DNA of 7,768 nt from Pseudomonadota bacterium. Lineage in GTDB: Bacteria; Pseudomonadota; Gammaproteobacteria; Steroidobacterales; Rariloculaceae. The notes under the pieces were generated by a model, which saw nothing but the letters and a program-made list of their open reading frames with translations, was not told the DNA's origin and did not search any database. The stretch is from positions 1 through 7,768 of the forward strand of contig VYEH01000026.1 in the NCBI GenBank assembly GCA_009843005.1. Direction: 5' to 3'. Below, in pieces: positions 1 to 6,601 of this stretch (position 1 is the first letter of the stretch; each line of letters starts with the position of its first letter). The position numbers were made by a program, and so were the translations under genes.

Positions 1-20
1 CAGGAGTAACTGAAGTCCGC

Positions 21-374
21 TCAGGCGCCCGGCGGCTCCGAACGCAAGATCGCGGCGCGGGCTTCATCCGCGGACTCGTGAATGTCGAGCATCTGATCGA
101 ACCCCACCACCTCGAACGTGCGCCGGACGGACCTGACAAGCCCGAACAACGCGAAACGACCCCCATGCTCCGCGCTGCGCCGGGCGAACGTCAGAATTTC
201 TCTCAACCCGGCCGAATTGATGTACGTCATGCCCGTGCAGTCGAGCAACACCGGCTCGGCCCACCGATCACCGACCTCGGCACTGATCCAATCCGAAAAC
301 ACTTCGGTGCGAGGCAGCAGGACGCGCCCGAACACCGACACGACCATCACGCCCTCGCGAGCCCGGCTGGTCAC
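21..374 (-). CDS. STAS-domain protein (anti-sigma-factor-antagonist type)
   Basis: Single-domain STAS protein of 117 aa, the usual size for SpoIIAA/RsbV-type antagonists, which act in the cytoplasm by binding an anti-sigma kinase in a phosphorylation-dependent way. The diagnostic stretch is DCTGMTYINSAGLREIL (about residues 45-61); Ser54 in NSAGL sits where the regulatory phosphoserine lies in the family. The flanking pattern (N-terminal strand REGVMVVSVFGRV, later FALFGLVRSVRRTFEVVGF) also fits the STAS fold. No partner kinase, phosphatase or sigma factor is present in the window, so its circuit is unknown; it could also belong to a phosphorelay unrelated to sigma factors. The start is uncertain. 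GTG at 372-374 is the first standard start codon I find in the open frame, but the best Shine-Dalgarno (GGAGG, 390-394) is 15 nt away, longer than usual. An ATA at 378-380 would have 9-nt spacing. The family call is secure; the start is not. Confidence 0.85.
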   Translation of the reverse strand: MTSRAREGVMVVSVFGRVLLPRTEVFSDWISAEVGDRWAEPVLLDCTGMTYINSAGLREILTFARRSAEHGGRFALFGLVRSVRRTFEVVGFDQMLDIHESADEARAAILRSEPPGA

Positions 375-646
375 TTTTATGACTGTAGCCCTCCGTGACG
401 GGCCGCTTCCTACGCTCGGCAGCCCGAAACCTTGACGATTCCCTTTTCCGTTGACATCAATTTAGTTGGTACCGGTCGCTGGCACCAACAACGTTTTCTT
501 GCAGGTCCGATAAGTTTTTCCAATCCCGGTGGCAACGAATTCGCACCGATATTGATTGCGGGTGCACTCGCTCACGCGCCCGGCGTAAGGCTTCACGTCG
601 AGCGGGCGACAGAGTCGCTGATCGAGCCTGCTGCGACGCGGGCTCG
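375..646. other. Intergenic region, no supported gene
   Basis: These roughly 270 bp separate two minus-strand genes. Short open frames occur on both strands, but none shows a convincing ribosome binding site, domain-like sequence or signal peptide. The only structure I can point to is the GC-rich hairpin at 623-646 next to the upstream gene's stop, and the GGAGG at 390-394 ahead of the STAS gene. The gap suggests that the two minus-strand genes are not tightly coupled. Confidence 0.5.
623..646 (-). terminator. Weak hairpin at the stop of the secreted-protein gene
   Basis: CGAGCC (623-628) and GGCTCG (641-646) form a perfect 6-bp stem, and 630-631 with 638-639 can add two more pairs after one mismatch, closing a 6-nt loop. 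The hairpin begins immediately after the minus-strand stop codon (647-649). There is no T-run after it on the minus strand, so it is at best an imperfect intrinsic terminator or a 3'-end stabilising structure. Confidence 0.22.
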
Positions 647-1063
647 TCAGAGCCGGGGCGGCAGGGGAACCTCGCTCAGGGTATCGAGCACGCCATTGAT
701 GCATTGAGCTCGGGCTCCCGCCCTGAGCTGCTCCGTCAAGTCGTCGACTCTGTCTTCACCGAACACGGCTAGCTGGACGGCCAGGACAATCGCCTGAAGA
801 TAAGCCCGCTCGAGGAACCTCGCTTCGTAAGAGTAGAGGCTCGTGTCCACAAGACCCCGGCCCCGCTCGGCGTAGGCGTCCAGATCGGCCAATCCCGTTT
901 CGATGTCGGGAGCCGCTGCCCGCGCCCACTGGAAAAGCAGGTCCCACTTGTGGATGACCGCGTCGCAGTAGTCTTCTGCGGCTGCTGCGTCCGCGGGCTG
1001 TGGCTGCTGCGCAGGTGCGGACAGCGCCCACAAAAGACTCACCAGCAGGATCCCGTGCCTCAT
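647..1063 (-). CDS. Small secreted protein of unknown function
   Basis: A 138-aa protein that I do not recognise. It begins with a Sec-type signal peptide: MRHG, then a hydrophobic stretch ILLVSLLWAL, then a likely signal peptidase site after SAPA (about residue 18), followed by a short Gln/Pro/Ala linker. The mature part looks mostly alpha-helical and acidic, and contains exactly two cysteines (Cys33 and Cys121), which could form one disulfide in the periplasm. There is no lipobox or membrane segment after the signal. The ATG at 1061-1063 is supported by an AGGGGT ribosome binding site about 5 nt upstream. It is transcribed divergently from the sulfatase operon and may share control elements with it. 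The gene looks real because signal, start and RBS agree; the function is open. Confidence 0.7.
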   Translation of the reverse strand: MRHGILLVSLLWALSAPAQQPQPADAAAAEDYCDAVIHKWDLLFQWARAAAPDIETGLADLDAYAERGRGLVDTSLYSYEARFLERAYLQAIVLAVQLAVFGEDRVDDLTEQLRAGARAQCINGVLDTLSEVPLPPRL

Positions 1064-1226
1064 ATCTACCCCTGATGTTGGCAGATGACGAGTTTACCCT
1101 TACAGGCACGGCGTTGCCGGTATCGAGATTCCAGCCGCACCGGATCGTCATCGGGTATCGTGTGACGGCACGCGTTTCACGGGTCGCCGCCAGACAAGCT
1201 TCCTCTCACAACCGCTTCATCAAGTC

Positions 1227-1242
1227 GTACAATGAATTGTAC
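1227..1242. promoter_or_regulatory. Perfect 7+7 bp inverted repeat, candidate operator
   Basis: GTACAATGAATTGTAC is a perfect inverted repeat (GTACAAT, 2-nt centre, ATTGTAC) in the divergent intergenic region, about 75 nt upstream of the M24 start. Its symmetry and size suit a homodimeric repressor of the TetR or GntR type. The left arm also contains TACAAT (1228-1233), a 5/6 match to a sigma70 -10 box, though no good -35 lies 17 bp upstream. A bound regulator could block transcription of the operon. The regulator gene is not in the window, and the identity of the binding protein is not inferable from the site. Confidence 0.4.
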
Positions 1243-1304
1243 CTATCGGAGACGGGACAATTGCGCTCGAAGCGAAGTGCCAGGGCAAAAAACAACGCAA
1301 TAAC

Positions 1305-1308
1305 AGGA
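1305..1308 (+). promoter_or_regulatory. Ribosome binding site that decides the M24 start
   Basis: AGGA at 1305-1308 lies 8 nt before the ATG at 1317, an ordinary spacing. The alternative in-frame ATG at 1308 overlaps the AGGA itself and would have no upstream site at usable distance. This favours the start at 1317, which also gives an N-terminus beginning MEKRLNDLV. Confidence 0.55.
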
Positions 1309-1316
1309 TGATTTCA

Positions 1317-2636
1317 ATGGAAAAAAGACTGAACGACCTCGTCGCAAGACTTTCGAACGGTCAGCTGGACAGACGTGAATTCCTGACACGCATGGCCTTG
1401 ATTCCCGGCGGCGTTGCCGCCGCTGCCGCTGTTCTGCCGATGCTGCCTGCTGAAACTGCGCACGCCCAATTCGGCCCGCCGCCGTTCTCGCCGGCTGAGG
1501 GCGAACGGCGTCATGCACGCATACGCGCAATGATGGCCGATAAAGGTCTCGACTGCATGATCATCCCCCATCGTGCGGGCGATGGCGTCAACCTGCTGCA
1601 GTACGCCAACTACGTTTCGGGCGGTGGATTCTTCATATTTGGCGATGGCGCCGTCGTCTTTCCGCTGGAAGGCGATCCAATCGCGGTCGCCAATCGCTTT
1701 CCATCGCCCTGGATCAGCCGCTCGAAACCGGTTGTCTTCGAAGACGGGGTGCAGGTGCCCATGGGTCATCAGATCGTCGAGGCCGTCGAAGAGCTCGGCT
1801 TGGAGAACAGCACCATCGGTGTTGTGGGCACGGTCACGGGCAGTGAAGGTCTGAATGAATTCATCAATGACGGCCTCGTGACCTACTCGACCTGGGCGGC
1901 CGTGGTTGCAGGCCTGCCGAACGCCGAATTCGTCGACATATCCGGCGACTTTGGTGTGCTGATGGCGGTCAAAAGCGAGGAAGAGATCACCGCGTGCGTC
2001 AATGCGGCGCTGATCGGCGAAGGTCTGCACGAGATGATGATCGAGACGACGCATGTCGGCATGGACACCGGCGAGTTGCGCGAAAACGTGGCGCTGCACT
2101 TGCTGCGCAACGGCGCAACAGCGGACGTACAGGCCGCTTTTTTTCCGCCGGGTCCGATTCCCGACGGCTATGTTTTCAATTCCGAGTACGGAATCATCCA
2201 CGATGGCGGATATTGCCAGGTCACGCTTTGCATGGTCGTAGGCGCGATGAGCGCCCGGATGGAGGCGCTGACCGAGGTGGCCCACGAACTGATGGACTAC
2301 GGCGCCGAGCACTTGCGCGCCGGCAAGCGTTTCGGGGACCTCATGGAAGAGATGGAAGGCATCAGCAGGCGATCGGGCTACTGGCACCGGGTGCCCCATA
2401 TTCACGGCCTGTTGCCAATGATCCTCGTCGGCCCCGTCTTCCCCGCGGAGAACGCGCCGGGATCACGAACGCTCGGCGCCGATGTCGAGGTTCAGGAAGG
2501 CATGCTCTTCAGCTTCGAACCTGGCGCGAACGAGGGACGTATGGCGTCGGCAAAGGTTGGCGCAACGGCGGTCGTTACCGCCGATGGCCTGGACATATTC
2601 AACACGATCGGCACGCGCGTGCAGCAGGTTCAATAA
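1317..2636 (+). CDS. Tat-exported M24/creatinase-fold protein, metal ligands mostly absent
   Basis: A 439-aa protein related to the M24 group (Xaa-Pro peptidases, creatinase). The N-terminus carries a twin-arginine signal (DRREFL, residues 18-23, then a hydrophobic Ala/Pro stretch ending near AHAQ), so it should be exported folded to the periplasm. An N-terminal creatinase-like domain is followed by a pita-bread domain from about residue 190. Family landmarks are recognisable but altered. The region around EYGIIHDGGY (290-299) has Glu for the first Asp, and the second Asp position is Val302. The His region reads WHRVPHIHGL (356-365). EGMLFSFEPG keeps Glu401. The final Glu position is Gly415. 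Classical M24 enzymes need Asp, Asp, His, Glu, Glu for two metals, so a metal peptidase role is doubtful. Creatinase, which works without metal on the same fold, is a precedent for an amidohydrolase. It is the first gene of the sulfatase operon. The fold is fairly sure; the reaction is unknown. Confidence 0.82.
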   Translation: MEKRLNDLVARLSNGQLDRREFLTRMALIPGGVAAAAAVLPMLPAETAHAQFGPPPFSPAEGERRHARIRAMMADKGLDCMIIPHRAGDGVNLLQYANYVSGGGFFIFGDGAVVFPLEGDPIAVANRFPSPWISRSKPVVFEDGVQVPMGHQIVEAVEELGLENSTIGVVGTVTGSEGLNEFINDGLVTYSTWAAVVAGLPNAEFVDISGDFGVLMAVKSEEEITACVNAALIGEGLHEMMIETTHVGMDTGELRENVALHLLRNGATADVQAAFFPPGPIPDGYVFNSEYGIIHDGGYCQVTLCMVVGAMSARMEALTEVAHELMDYGAEHLRAGKRFGDLMEEMEGISRRSGYWHRVPHIHGLLPMILVGPVFPAENAPGSRTLGADVEVQEGMLFSFEPGANEGRMASAKVGATAVVTADGLDIFNTIGTRVQQVQ

Positions 2637-2637
2637 T

Positions 2638-4074
2638 ATGAATTGGCTGAAGCTCTTGCTGTTCTTGATGCTTGCTACCGACGTTAGCCATACCCTGGCG
2701 CAGGACCGGCCACCCAACTTCCTGGTGCTCATCGGTGACGACATGGGTGTGGAGACGCTGTCCTCCTATGGAATCGGAACGCCGACAGCCATCACGCCTA
2801 ACCTGGATCAACTGGCCGAGGATGGCGTGCTGTTCGAAAACTTCTGGACCGAACCCATCTGTTCGCCCTCTCGCGCCGACATCCTGACAGGCCGTTACCC
2901 GTTTCGACATGGCGTACCGGGTCCACTTTTTTCATTCTGGGGGCGGATGGGTGTTCCACAGCCGGAAAGACCCGCCTCGGCACACAAGGAAGCGCTGTTC
3001 AGTCCCCTGGGGCCCGTTGAGGAACTGCCGGATGCCATGCCCGAAGAATACACACCGGGACTGCTGAACTCCGAGCTGCTGATACCGGAATTGCTAAAGC
3101 TTCTCCCCACGCCCTATGCCACCGGGGCGGTGGGGAAATGGCACCTGTCCACCCCGTTCAATGAAAACTGGCTGGATCATCCCAATGCGAACGGGTTCGA
3201 TAATTTTGCAGGCCCATTGACGGGGATCGCGCACAGCTATTTTGCCTGGCTGCACGTTGAAAACGGCGAGGTCCGGCAGGAGTCAGGGTACGTCGACACC
3301 ACAAACTCGGAAAATGCCATCCGGTTTATTCATGAACAGGGAGATAATCCCTGGTTTGCCTGGGTCGCATTCTACAATCCTCACACGAATGTGCACCTGC
3401 CGCCGACAGAGCTGCTGAACAGCGAGGCCAGGGCGCTTGACCCGAACGCGGTCAGTACCGAAAACACGCAACCTTATTTCCTCGCCCAGATTGAGGCCCT
3501 GGACACCCTGGTCGGCCGCATCATGGCAGCTATACCGGAAGAAGTGATCGACAACACCTATGTCATCTTTCTGGGAGACAACGGTACCGACAGATGGTCC
3601 GGACCACCCGCCCCCATTGACCCGCAACGAGTCAAGATGACCACCTATGAGGGTGGAGTGCGGGTTCCGTTGATCATCAGGGGACCCGAAATCGAGGCAG
3701 GAGCACGTATTCCCTACATGGCCCACGCAGTCGATCTTTTCGCAACGATCCTGGAGCTGGCTGCGGGAGATGACGAGAGTGTCGTGCCCGCGGACCGCCC
3801 GATCGACTCGGTGAGTCTCGTGCCTTACCTGCTGGAAGGCGCCGATGAAGAACTCCGGGAATGGAACTACAGCAGTGTCCTGATGGGCGAATTGAGTAAC
3901 TCCCGTACTCTGCGCAATAGCGAATACAAGTTGATCATCGACAACGGGACGGAAGAGCTTTATCACATTGCAGAGGACCCGGCCGAGCTCAACCCTCTGG
4001 ACCTGGAGAACCTTGCGGAGCCGGAACGAAGCCATTACCAGGCATTGAAAGCGCAACTGGAAGTATTGAACTGA
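2638..4074 (+). CDS. Exported type I (formylglycine) sulfatase
   Basis: A 478-aa member of the alkaline-phosphatase-superfamily sulfatases, which hydrolyse sulfate esters. A Sec signal peptide (MNWLKLLLFLMLATDV, cleavage probably after TLA near residue 21) sends it to the periplasm or outside. The modification motif CSPSRADILTGR starts at Cys75, the residue converted to formylglycine. Other active-site landmarks are present: GDDMG with Asp34 and Asp35 (Ca2+ ligands), GKWH (166-169), NPHTNVH near residue 250, GDNG with Asp314-Asn315, and YEGGVRVP. Length and motif order are normal for an arylsulfatase-like enzyme. No formylglycine-generating enzyme or anaerobic maturase is in the window, so maturation must come from elsewhere. 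The ATG lies 1 nt after the M24 stop, implying translational coupling, with AGG 9 nt upstream; the frame is open further upstream, but that part overlaps the M24 gene and lacks a signal peptide. The substrate (aryl, sugar or alkyl sulfate) cannot be assigned. Confidence 0.95.
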   Translation: MNWLKLLLFLMLATDVSHTLAQDRPPNFLVLIGDDMGVETLSSYGIGTPTAITPNLDQLAEDGVLFENFWTEPICSPSRADILTGRYPFRHGVPGPLFSFWGRMGVPQPERPASAHKEALFSPLGPVEELPDAMPEEYTPGLLNSELLIPELLKLLPTPYATGAVGKWHLSTPFNENWLDHPNANGFDNFAGPLTGIAHSYFAWLHVENGEVRQESGYVDTTNSENAIRFIHEQGDNPWFAWVAFYNPHTNVHLPPTELLNSEARALDPNAVSTENTQPYFLAQIEALDTLVGRIMAAIPEEVIDNTYVIFLGDNGTDRWSGPPAPIDPQRVKMTTYEGGVRVPLIIRGPEIEAGARIPYMAHAVDLFATILELAAGDDESVVPADRPIDSVSLVPYLLEGADEELREWNYSSVLMGELSNSRTLRNSEYKLIIDNGTEELYHIAEDPAELNPLDLENLAEPERSHYQALKAQLEVLN

Positions 4075-4997
4075 TGGATTCGGCGGGCTTTACTCTGCCC
4101 AGGCCGACCGCAACCCTCGACCTCGCGATGGACGACGGCGCGTCGATACGCGTCGTGCGCCACGGTAACCCATCCGGGCCGCGTGTGGTGCTGAGCCACG
4201 GAAACGGCTTCGCGAGCGATTCCTACTTCCCTTTCTGGCGCCTGATGCTGCAACGGTTCGATCTGGCCCTGTTCGATTTTCGAAACTGCGGACGCAACCC
4301 GTTTCACGCGGCCGAACCGCACCATTATCCCCGCTTCGCGCGCGACAGCGCGGCAGTGCATGGCACGATCGCGACGGAATGGGGCGAGAAGACCACGATC
4401 GGCGTCTTCCATTCGATGTCGGCGATCGCAGCCCTGCTGGCCGTCGTCGACGGCATCTGGCACTGGGATGCGCTGGTGCTGTTCGACCCACCCGTGGTCC
4501 CGCCGGAAGGCAGCTCGCTGCGCGCCCTTCTGATGCGTGAGGGCGAGCTGTTACGGGACGCCGCCCTGATCCGTCAGTACCGATTCGCGAACCCCGACGA
4601 ACTGACCGAGGTGTTTAGTTACCTGTACCGGTTCCGCCGATTGAGGAAAGGTGTGGCGGAACTCAACGCGCGCTCGACGCTGCGCTTCGATCGGGAGAGC
4701 GGAGAATGGCTGCTCTGCTGCCCAGGCTCGCTCGAGGCCGGTCTCTATACGGAGGTCGCCGAGTTGCCGATTTGGCGGAAGCCGGGACCGCCGGCGCGGC
4801 CGCTCCTGATCGTCGGGTCCGACCCGGGGGCCGAGGACGCAGCCAAGACCGCGCCCTGCTGCAAGCTGTTCTGCGAGACATTCGACATCGATTACGCGTT
4901 CGTCCCCGATACCAGCCATCTACTGCAGCTCGAGGAGCCGGAACAGTGCTTCGCCCTGTTCAACGGTTTCCTTGCCGACAACGGGATCACCGCATGA
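4074..4997 (+). CDS. Alpha/beta-hydrolase
   Basis: A 307-aa alpha/beta-hydrolase-fold enzyme. An SHGNGF oxyanion-loop motif (His42-Gly43) is followed by the nucleophile elbow GVFHSMSA with Ser114, which departs from the common G-x-S-x-G by having Ser116 in the last position. The acid is probably Asp250 (IVGSDPG) and the histidine His282 (TSHLLQLEEPEQ), giving a complete triad in the expected order. A helical lid lies at about 150-210. No signal peptide is visible, so it probably acts in the cytoplasm, unlike its two exported operon partners. The C-terminal third has an unusual number of cysteines (two CC pairs and one more). The ATG overlaps the sulfatase stop by one base (TGATG), with GGAAG at 4059-4063 as ribosome binding site. 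Likely an esterase, lactonase or C-C hydrolase acting on a product of the sulfatase step; the exact reaction is unknown. Confidence 0.88.
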   Translation: MDSAGFTLPRPTATLDLAMDDGASIRVVRHGNPSGPRVVLSHGNGFASDSYFPFWRLMLQRFDLALFDFRNCGRNPFHAAEPHHYPRFARDSAAVHGTIATEWGEKTTIGVFHSMSAIAALLAVVDGIWHWDALVLFDPPVVPPEGSSLRALLMREGELLRDAALIRQYRFANPDELTEVFSYLYRFRRLRKGVAELNARSTLRFDRESGEWLLCCPGSLEAGLYTEVAELPIWRKPGPPARPLLIVGSDPGAEDAAKTAPCCKLFCETFDIDYAFVPDTSHLLQLEEPEQCFALFNGFLADNGITA

Positions 4998-5151
4998 TTG
5001 ACCGCATGGTAGTCTCAAAACGGCCAACAGCGGTTGGATGCTGGCCTGCCGCCCAAACTTCGGTCAAATTTTCCCAAATCCATCACAGTTTGCTCTCGGG
5101 CAGACCAACGAAGTAGCATCCCGCAACTTCCGCGCAAAGACGGAGCGTGGC
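4998..5151 (+). other. Spacer after the operon, possible short coupled frame
   Basis: About 155 bp between the hydrolase and the VOC remnant. An ATG at 4994 overlaps the hydrolase stop as ATGA and opens a 40-codon frame ending at 5116, without recognisable domain content; it could be the stub of a lost fourth operon gene or chance. A small hairpin CCAAC-AGCG-GTTGG (5024-5037) is present but is not followed by T residues, so it is not a convincing terminator. No promoter is clear. Confidence 0.3.
5142..5145 (+). promoter_or_regulatory. Ribosome binding site of the VOC remnant
   Basis: GGAG is placed 6 nt before the ATG at 5152. It marks where the original VOC protein began and separates it from the longer open frame that starts at 5038, whose first part has no family resemblance. 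Confidence 0.5.
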
Positions 5152-5361
5152 ATGCAAAAGGTTCAGGGATTCGGCGGGTTCTTCTTTCGGGCAAGGAACC
5201 CGGAAGTACTCGCGAAATGGTATCGCGATCTCCTTGGCATCAATCCTGCTCCAACGAATCTCTTGTGGTGGTTTGCCGTAGTGCGACCTGCTACGCGAAG
5301 CTTGGGCCGTTCAATGTGGCAATCGAGCATGGCGCCAACGCACAATGAAATTTGGAATTGA
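5152..5361 (+). pseudogene. Truncated VOC-family (glyoxalase/bleomycin-resistance) gene
   Basis: The first 40 or so codons read like the N-terminus of VOC-superfamily proteins (MQKVQGFGGFFFRARNPEV, then LAKWYRDLLGINPAPTN and WW), with the typical first beta strand, helix with WYRDLLG, and the start of the second strand. Similarity ends at about 5277. The rest of the frame is short, unlike the family, and stops at 5361, after only 69 codons against about 120 for an intact protein. No continuation of the VOC fold is visible in the other two frames, so this looks like a deletion rather than a single frameshift. The alternative frame over the same bases ends in TGA at 5346-5348, overlapping the DUF1343 ATG as ATGA. 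The stub could still be translated from its good ribosome binding site, but a functional metal site is not possible. Confidence 0.6.
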
Positions 5362-6550
5362 CCGCCTGCTGGCGGAAAAGGAATTGCATGGGCCGCTACG
5401 CGGACGGCGGGTAGCGCTACTGGCGCATCCTGCTTCGGTTACCGGCGATCTCACGCACTCCCTGGACGCGCTGGCGGAATGCGGCGACATTCAGATCACG
5501 TCCGCGTTCGGACCGCAACATGGACTGCGGGGCGACAAGCAGGACAACATGATCGAGTCGCCGCATTTTGTCGATCCTGTCCACGGCATCCCGGTCTTCA
5601 GTCTGTATGGGGATGTTCGTCGTCCGACAAGCGAAATGATGGATAGGTTCGATGTTGTCCTGTTCGATCTTCAGGATCTGGGTTGCCGGATTTATACCTT
5701 CTCCACGACGCTTCTTTACATGCTTGAAGCGGCGGCTGAACACGGGAAATCCGTCTGGGTGCTCGATCGGCCGAACCCGGCGGGCCGCCCCGCCGAGGGA
5801 CTGCTGTTGCGTCCGGGATGGGAAAGTTTTGTCGGAGCCGGACCGATGCCCATGCGGCATGGCTTGACTCTTGGCGAGATGGGGCGATGGTTTGTCGACC
5901 ATTACGGTCTGAATGTCGACTACCGTGTAATTGCGATGGAAGGCTGGAGACCGGCGGAGGCGCCAGGCTTTGGCTGGCCGGTTTTGGAGCGGTCCTGGGT
6001 GAATCCGAGCCCCAACGCGCCGACGCTGACGATGGCGCGCGCCTATGCGGGCACGGTCATGCTCGAAGGCGCCACACTATCGGAAGGCCGGGGCACGACG
6101 CGTCCGCTGGAACTCCTCGGAGCGCCCGACATCGATGCTCGTTCGATTCTGAACACGATGCATGACATGGCTCCGGCGTGGCTGGAGGGATGCCGGTTGC
6201 GAGAGTGCTGGTTCGAGCCGACCTTTCACAAACATGTCGGCGCACTGTGCCACGGCATTCAAATCCATCCCGACGGCAGGGACTACGATCACTTTGCCTT
6301 CAAGCCCTGGCGGCTTGTTGCGCTTGCCTTCAAAGCCATTCGCCGGCTTTATCCGGAATACCGGATCTGGCGTGATTTCCCTTATGAGTATGAAACAGGG
6401 AAGCTCCCCATAGATGTCATCAATGGCGGCCCGACCCTTCGCGAGTGGGTGGACGACCCATCGTCCGATACCGGCGATCTTGACAATCTGGCCAAGACTG
6501 ACGAAGGCCGATGGATCAAGCAAATTCGACCGTACGTGACTTGCCCGTAG
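5345..6550 (+). CDS. DUF1343 / NamZ-like (GH171) putative exo-beta-N-acetylmuramidase
   Basis: A 401-aa protein of the DUF1343 family, whose studied member Bacillus subtilis NamZ removes MurNAc from the non-reducing end of peptidoglycan fragments. Conserved blocks appear in order: GRRVALLAHPAS near the N-terminus, FGPQHGLRG (55-63), VFSLYGDVRRPTSEM, FDLQDLGCRIYTF (107-119), VLDRPNP (139-145), MRHGLTLGEM (170-179), NPSPNAPT, and SEGRGTTRPLELLGAP around Glu247. The length equals that of the bare domain. NamZ of Bacillus is secreted, but this protein has no signal peptide, so a cytoplasmic role in recycling imported muropeptides or a different substrate is possible. The widespread PEHG motif reads PQHG (Gln58). 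No MurNAc kinase, MurQ or permease genes are nearby. The ATG at 5345 lacks a clear Shine-Dalgarno and overlaps an upstream TGA (ATGA), so it may rely on coupling to the damaged frame before it. The family call is secure; the exact activity is inference. Confidence 0.9.
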   Translation: MKFGIDRLLAEKELHGPLRGRRVALLAHPASVTGDLTHSLDALAECGDIQITSAFGPQHGLRGDKQDNMIESPHFVDPVHGIPVFSLYGDVRRPTSEMMDRFDVVLFDLQDLGCRIYTFSTTLLYMLEAAAEHGKSVWVLDRPNPAGRPAEGLLLRPGWESFVGAGPMPMRHGLTLGEMGRWFVDHYGLNVDYRVIAMEGWRPAEAPGFGWPVLERSWVNPSPNAPTLTMARAYAGTVMLEGATLSEGRGTTRPLELLGAPDIDARSILNTMHDMAPAWLEGCRLRECWFEPTFHKHVGALCHGIQIHPDGRDYDHFAFKPWRLVALAFKAIRRLYPEYRIWRDFPYEYETGKLPIDVINGGPTLREWVDDPSSDTGDLDNLAKTDEGRWIKQIRPYVTCP

Positions 6551-6575
6551 CAACAATATCAACTGGATTTGTTGC
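6550..6575. terminator. Stem-loop at the stop of the DUF1343 gene
   Basis: GCAACAA (6550-6556) and TTGTTGC (6569-6575) form a perfect 7-bp stem with a 12-nt loop, starting on the last base of the TAG stop. It is AT-rich and lacks a following T-run, so as an intrinsic terminator it is weak. Its position in a convergent gap suggests a 3'-end role. Confidence 0.25.
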
Positions 6576-6601
6576 AACCGTTCGGTAGCCGGATGATGAC
6601 T

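Noticed and set aside
432..707. Plus-strand open frame of 91 codons in the left gap
   Set aside because: No ribosome binding site, no recognisable features, and it runs into the 3' part of the secreted-protein gene on the other strand.
1314..2405. Long minus-strand open frame of 363 codons opposite the M24 gene
   Set aside because: Its translation has no domain-like features, and it mirrors the codon structure of a well-supported plus-strand gene; it is a shadow.
2482..2637. N-terminal extension of the sulfatase frame upstream of 2638
   Set aside because: It overlaps the M24 gene in another frame, is Arg/Ser-rich and would hide the obvious signal peptide that starts at the ATG at 2638.
3283..4056. 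Minus-strand open frame of 257 codons opposite the sulfatase
   Set aside because: Composition is typical of antisense reading, with no ribosome binding site or family motif, and the sulfatase frame is certain.
5024..5037. Hairpin CCAAC-AGCG-GTTGG after the operon
   Set aside because: The stem is only 5 bp with no T-run behind it, so it is not accepted as a terminator.
4994..5116. 40-codon frame starting with an ATGA overlap at the hydrolase stop
   Set aside because: The overlap is suggestive, but the product has no recognisable features and similar overlaps arise by chance; not called as a gene.
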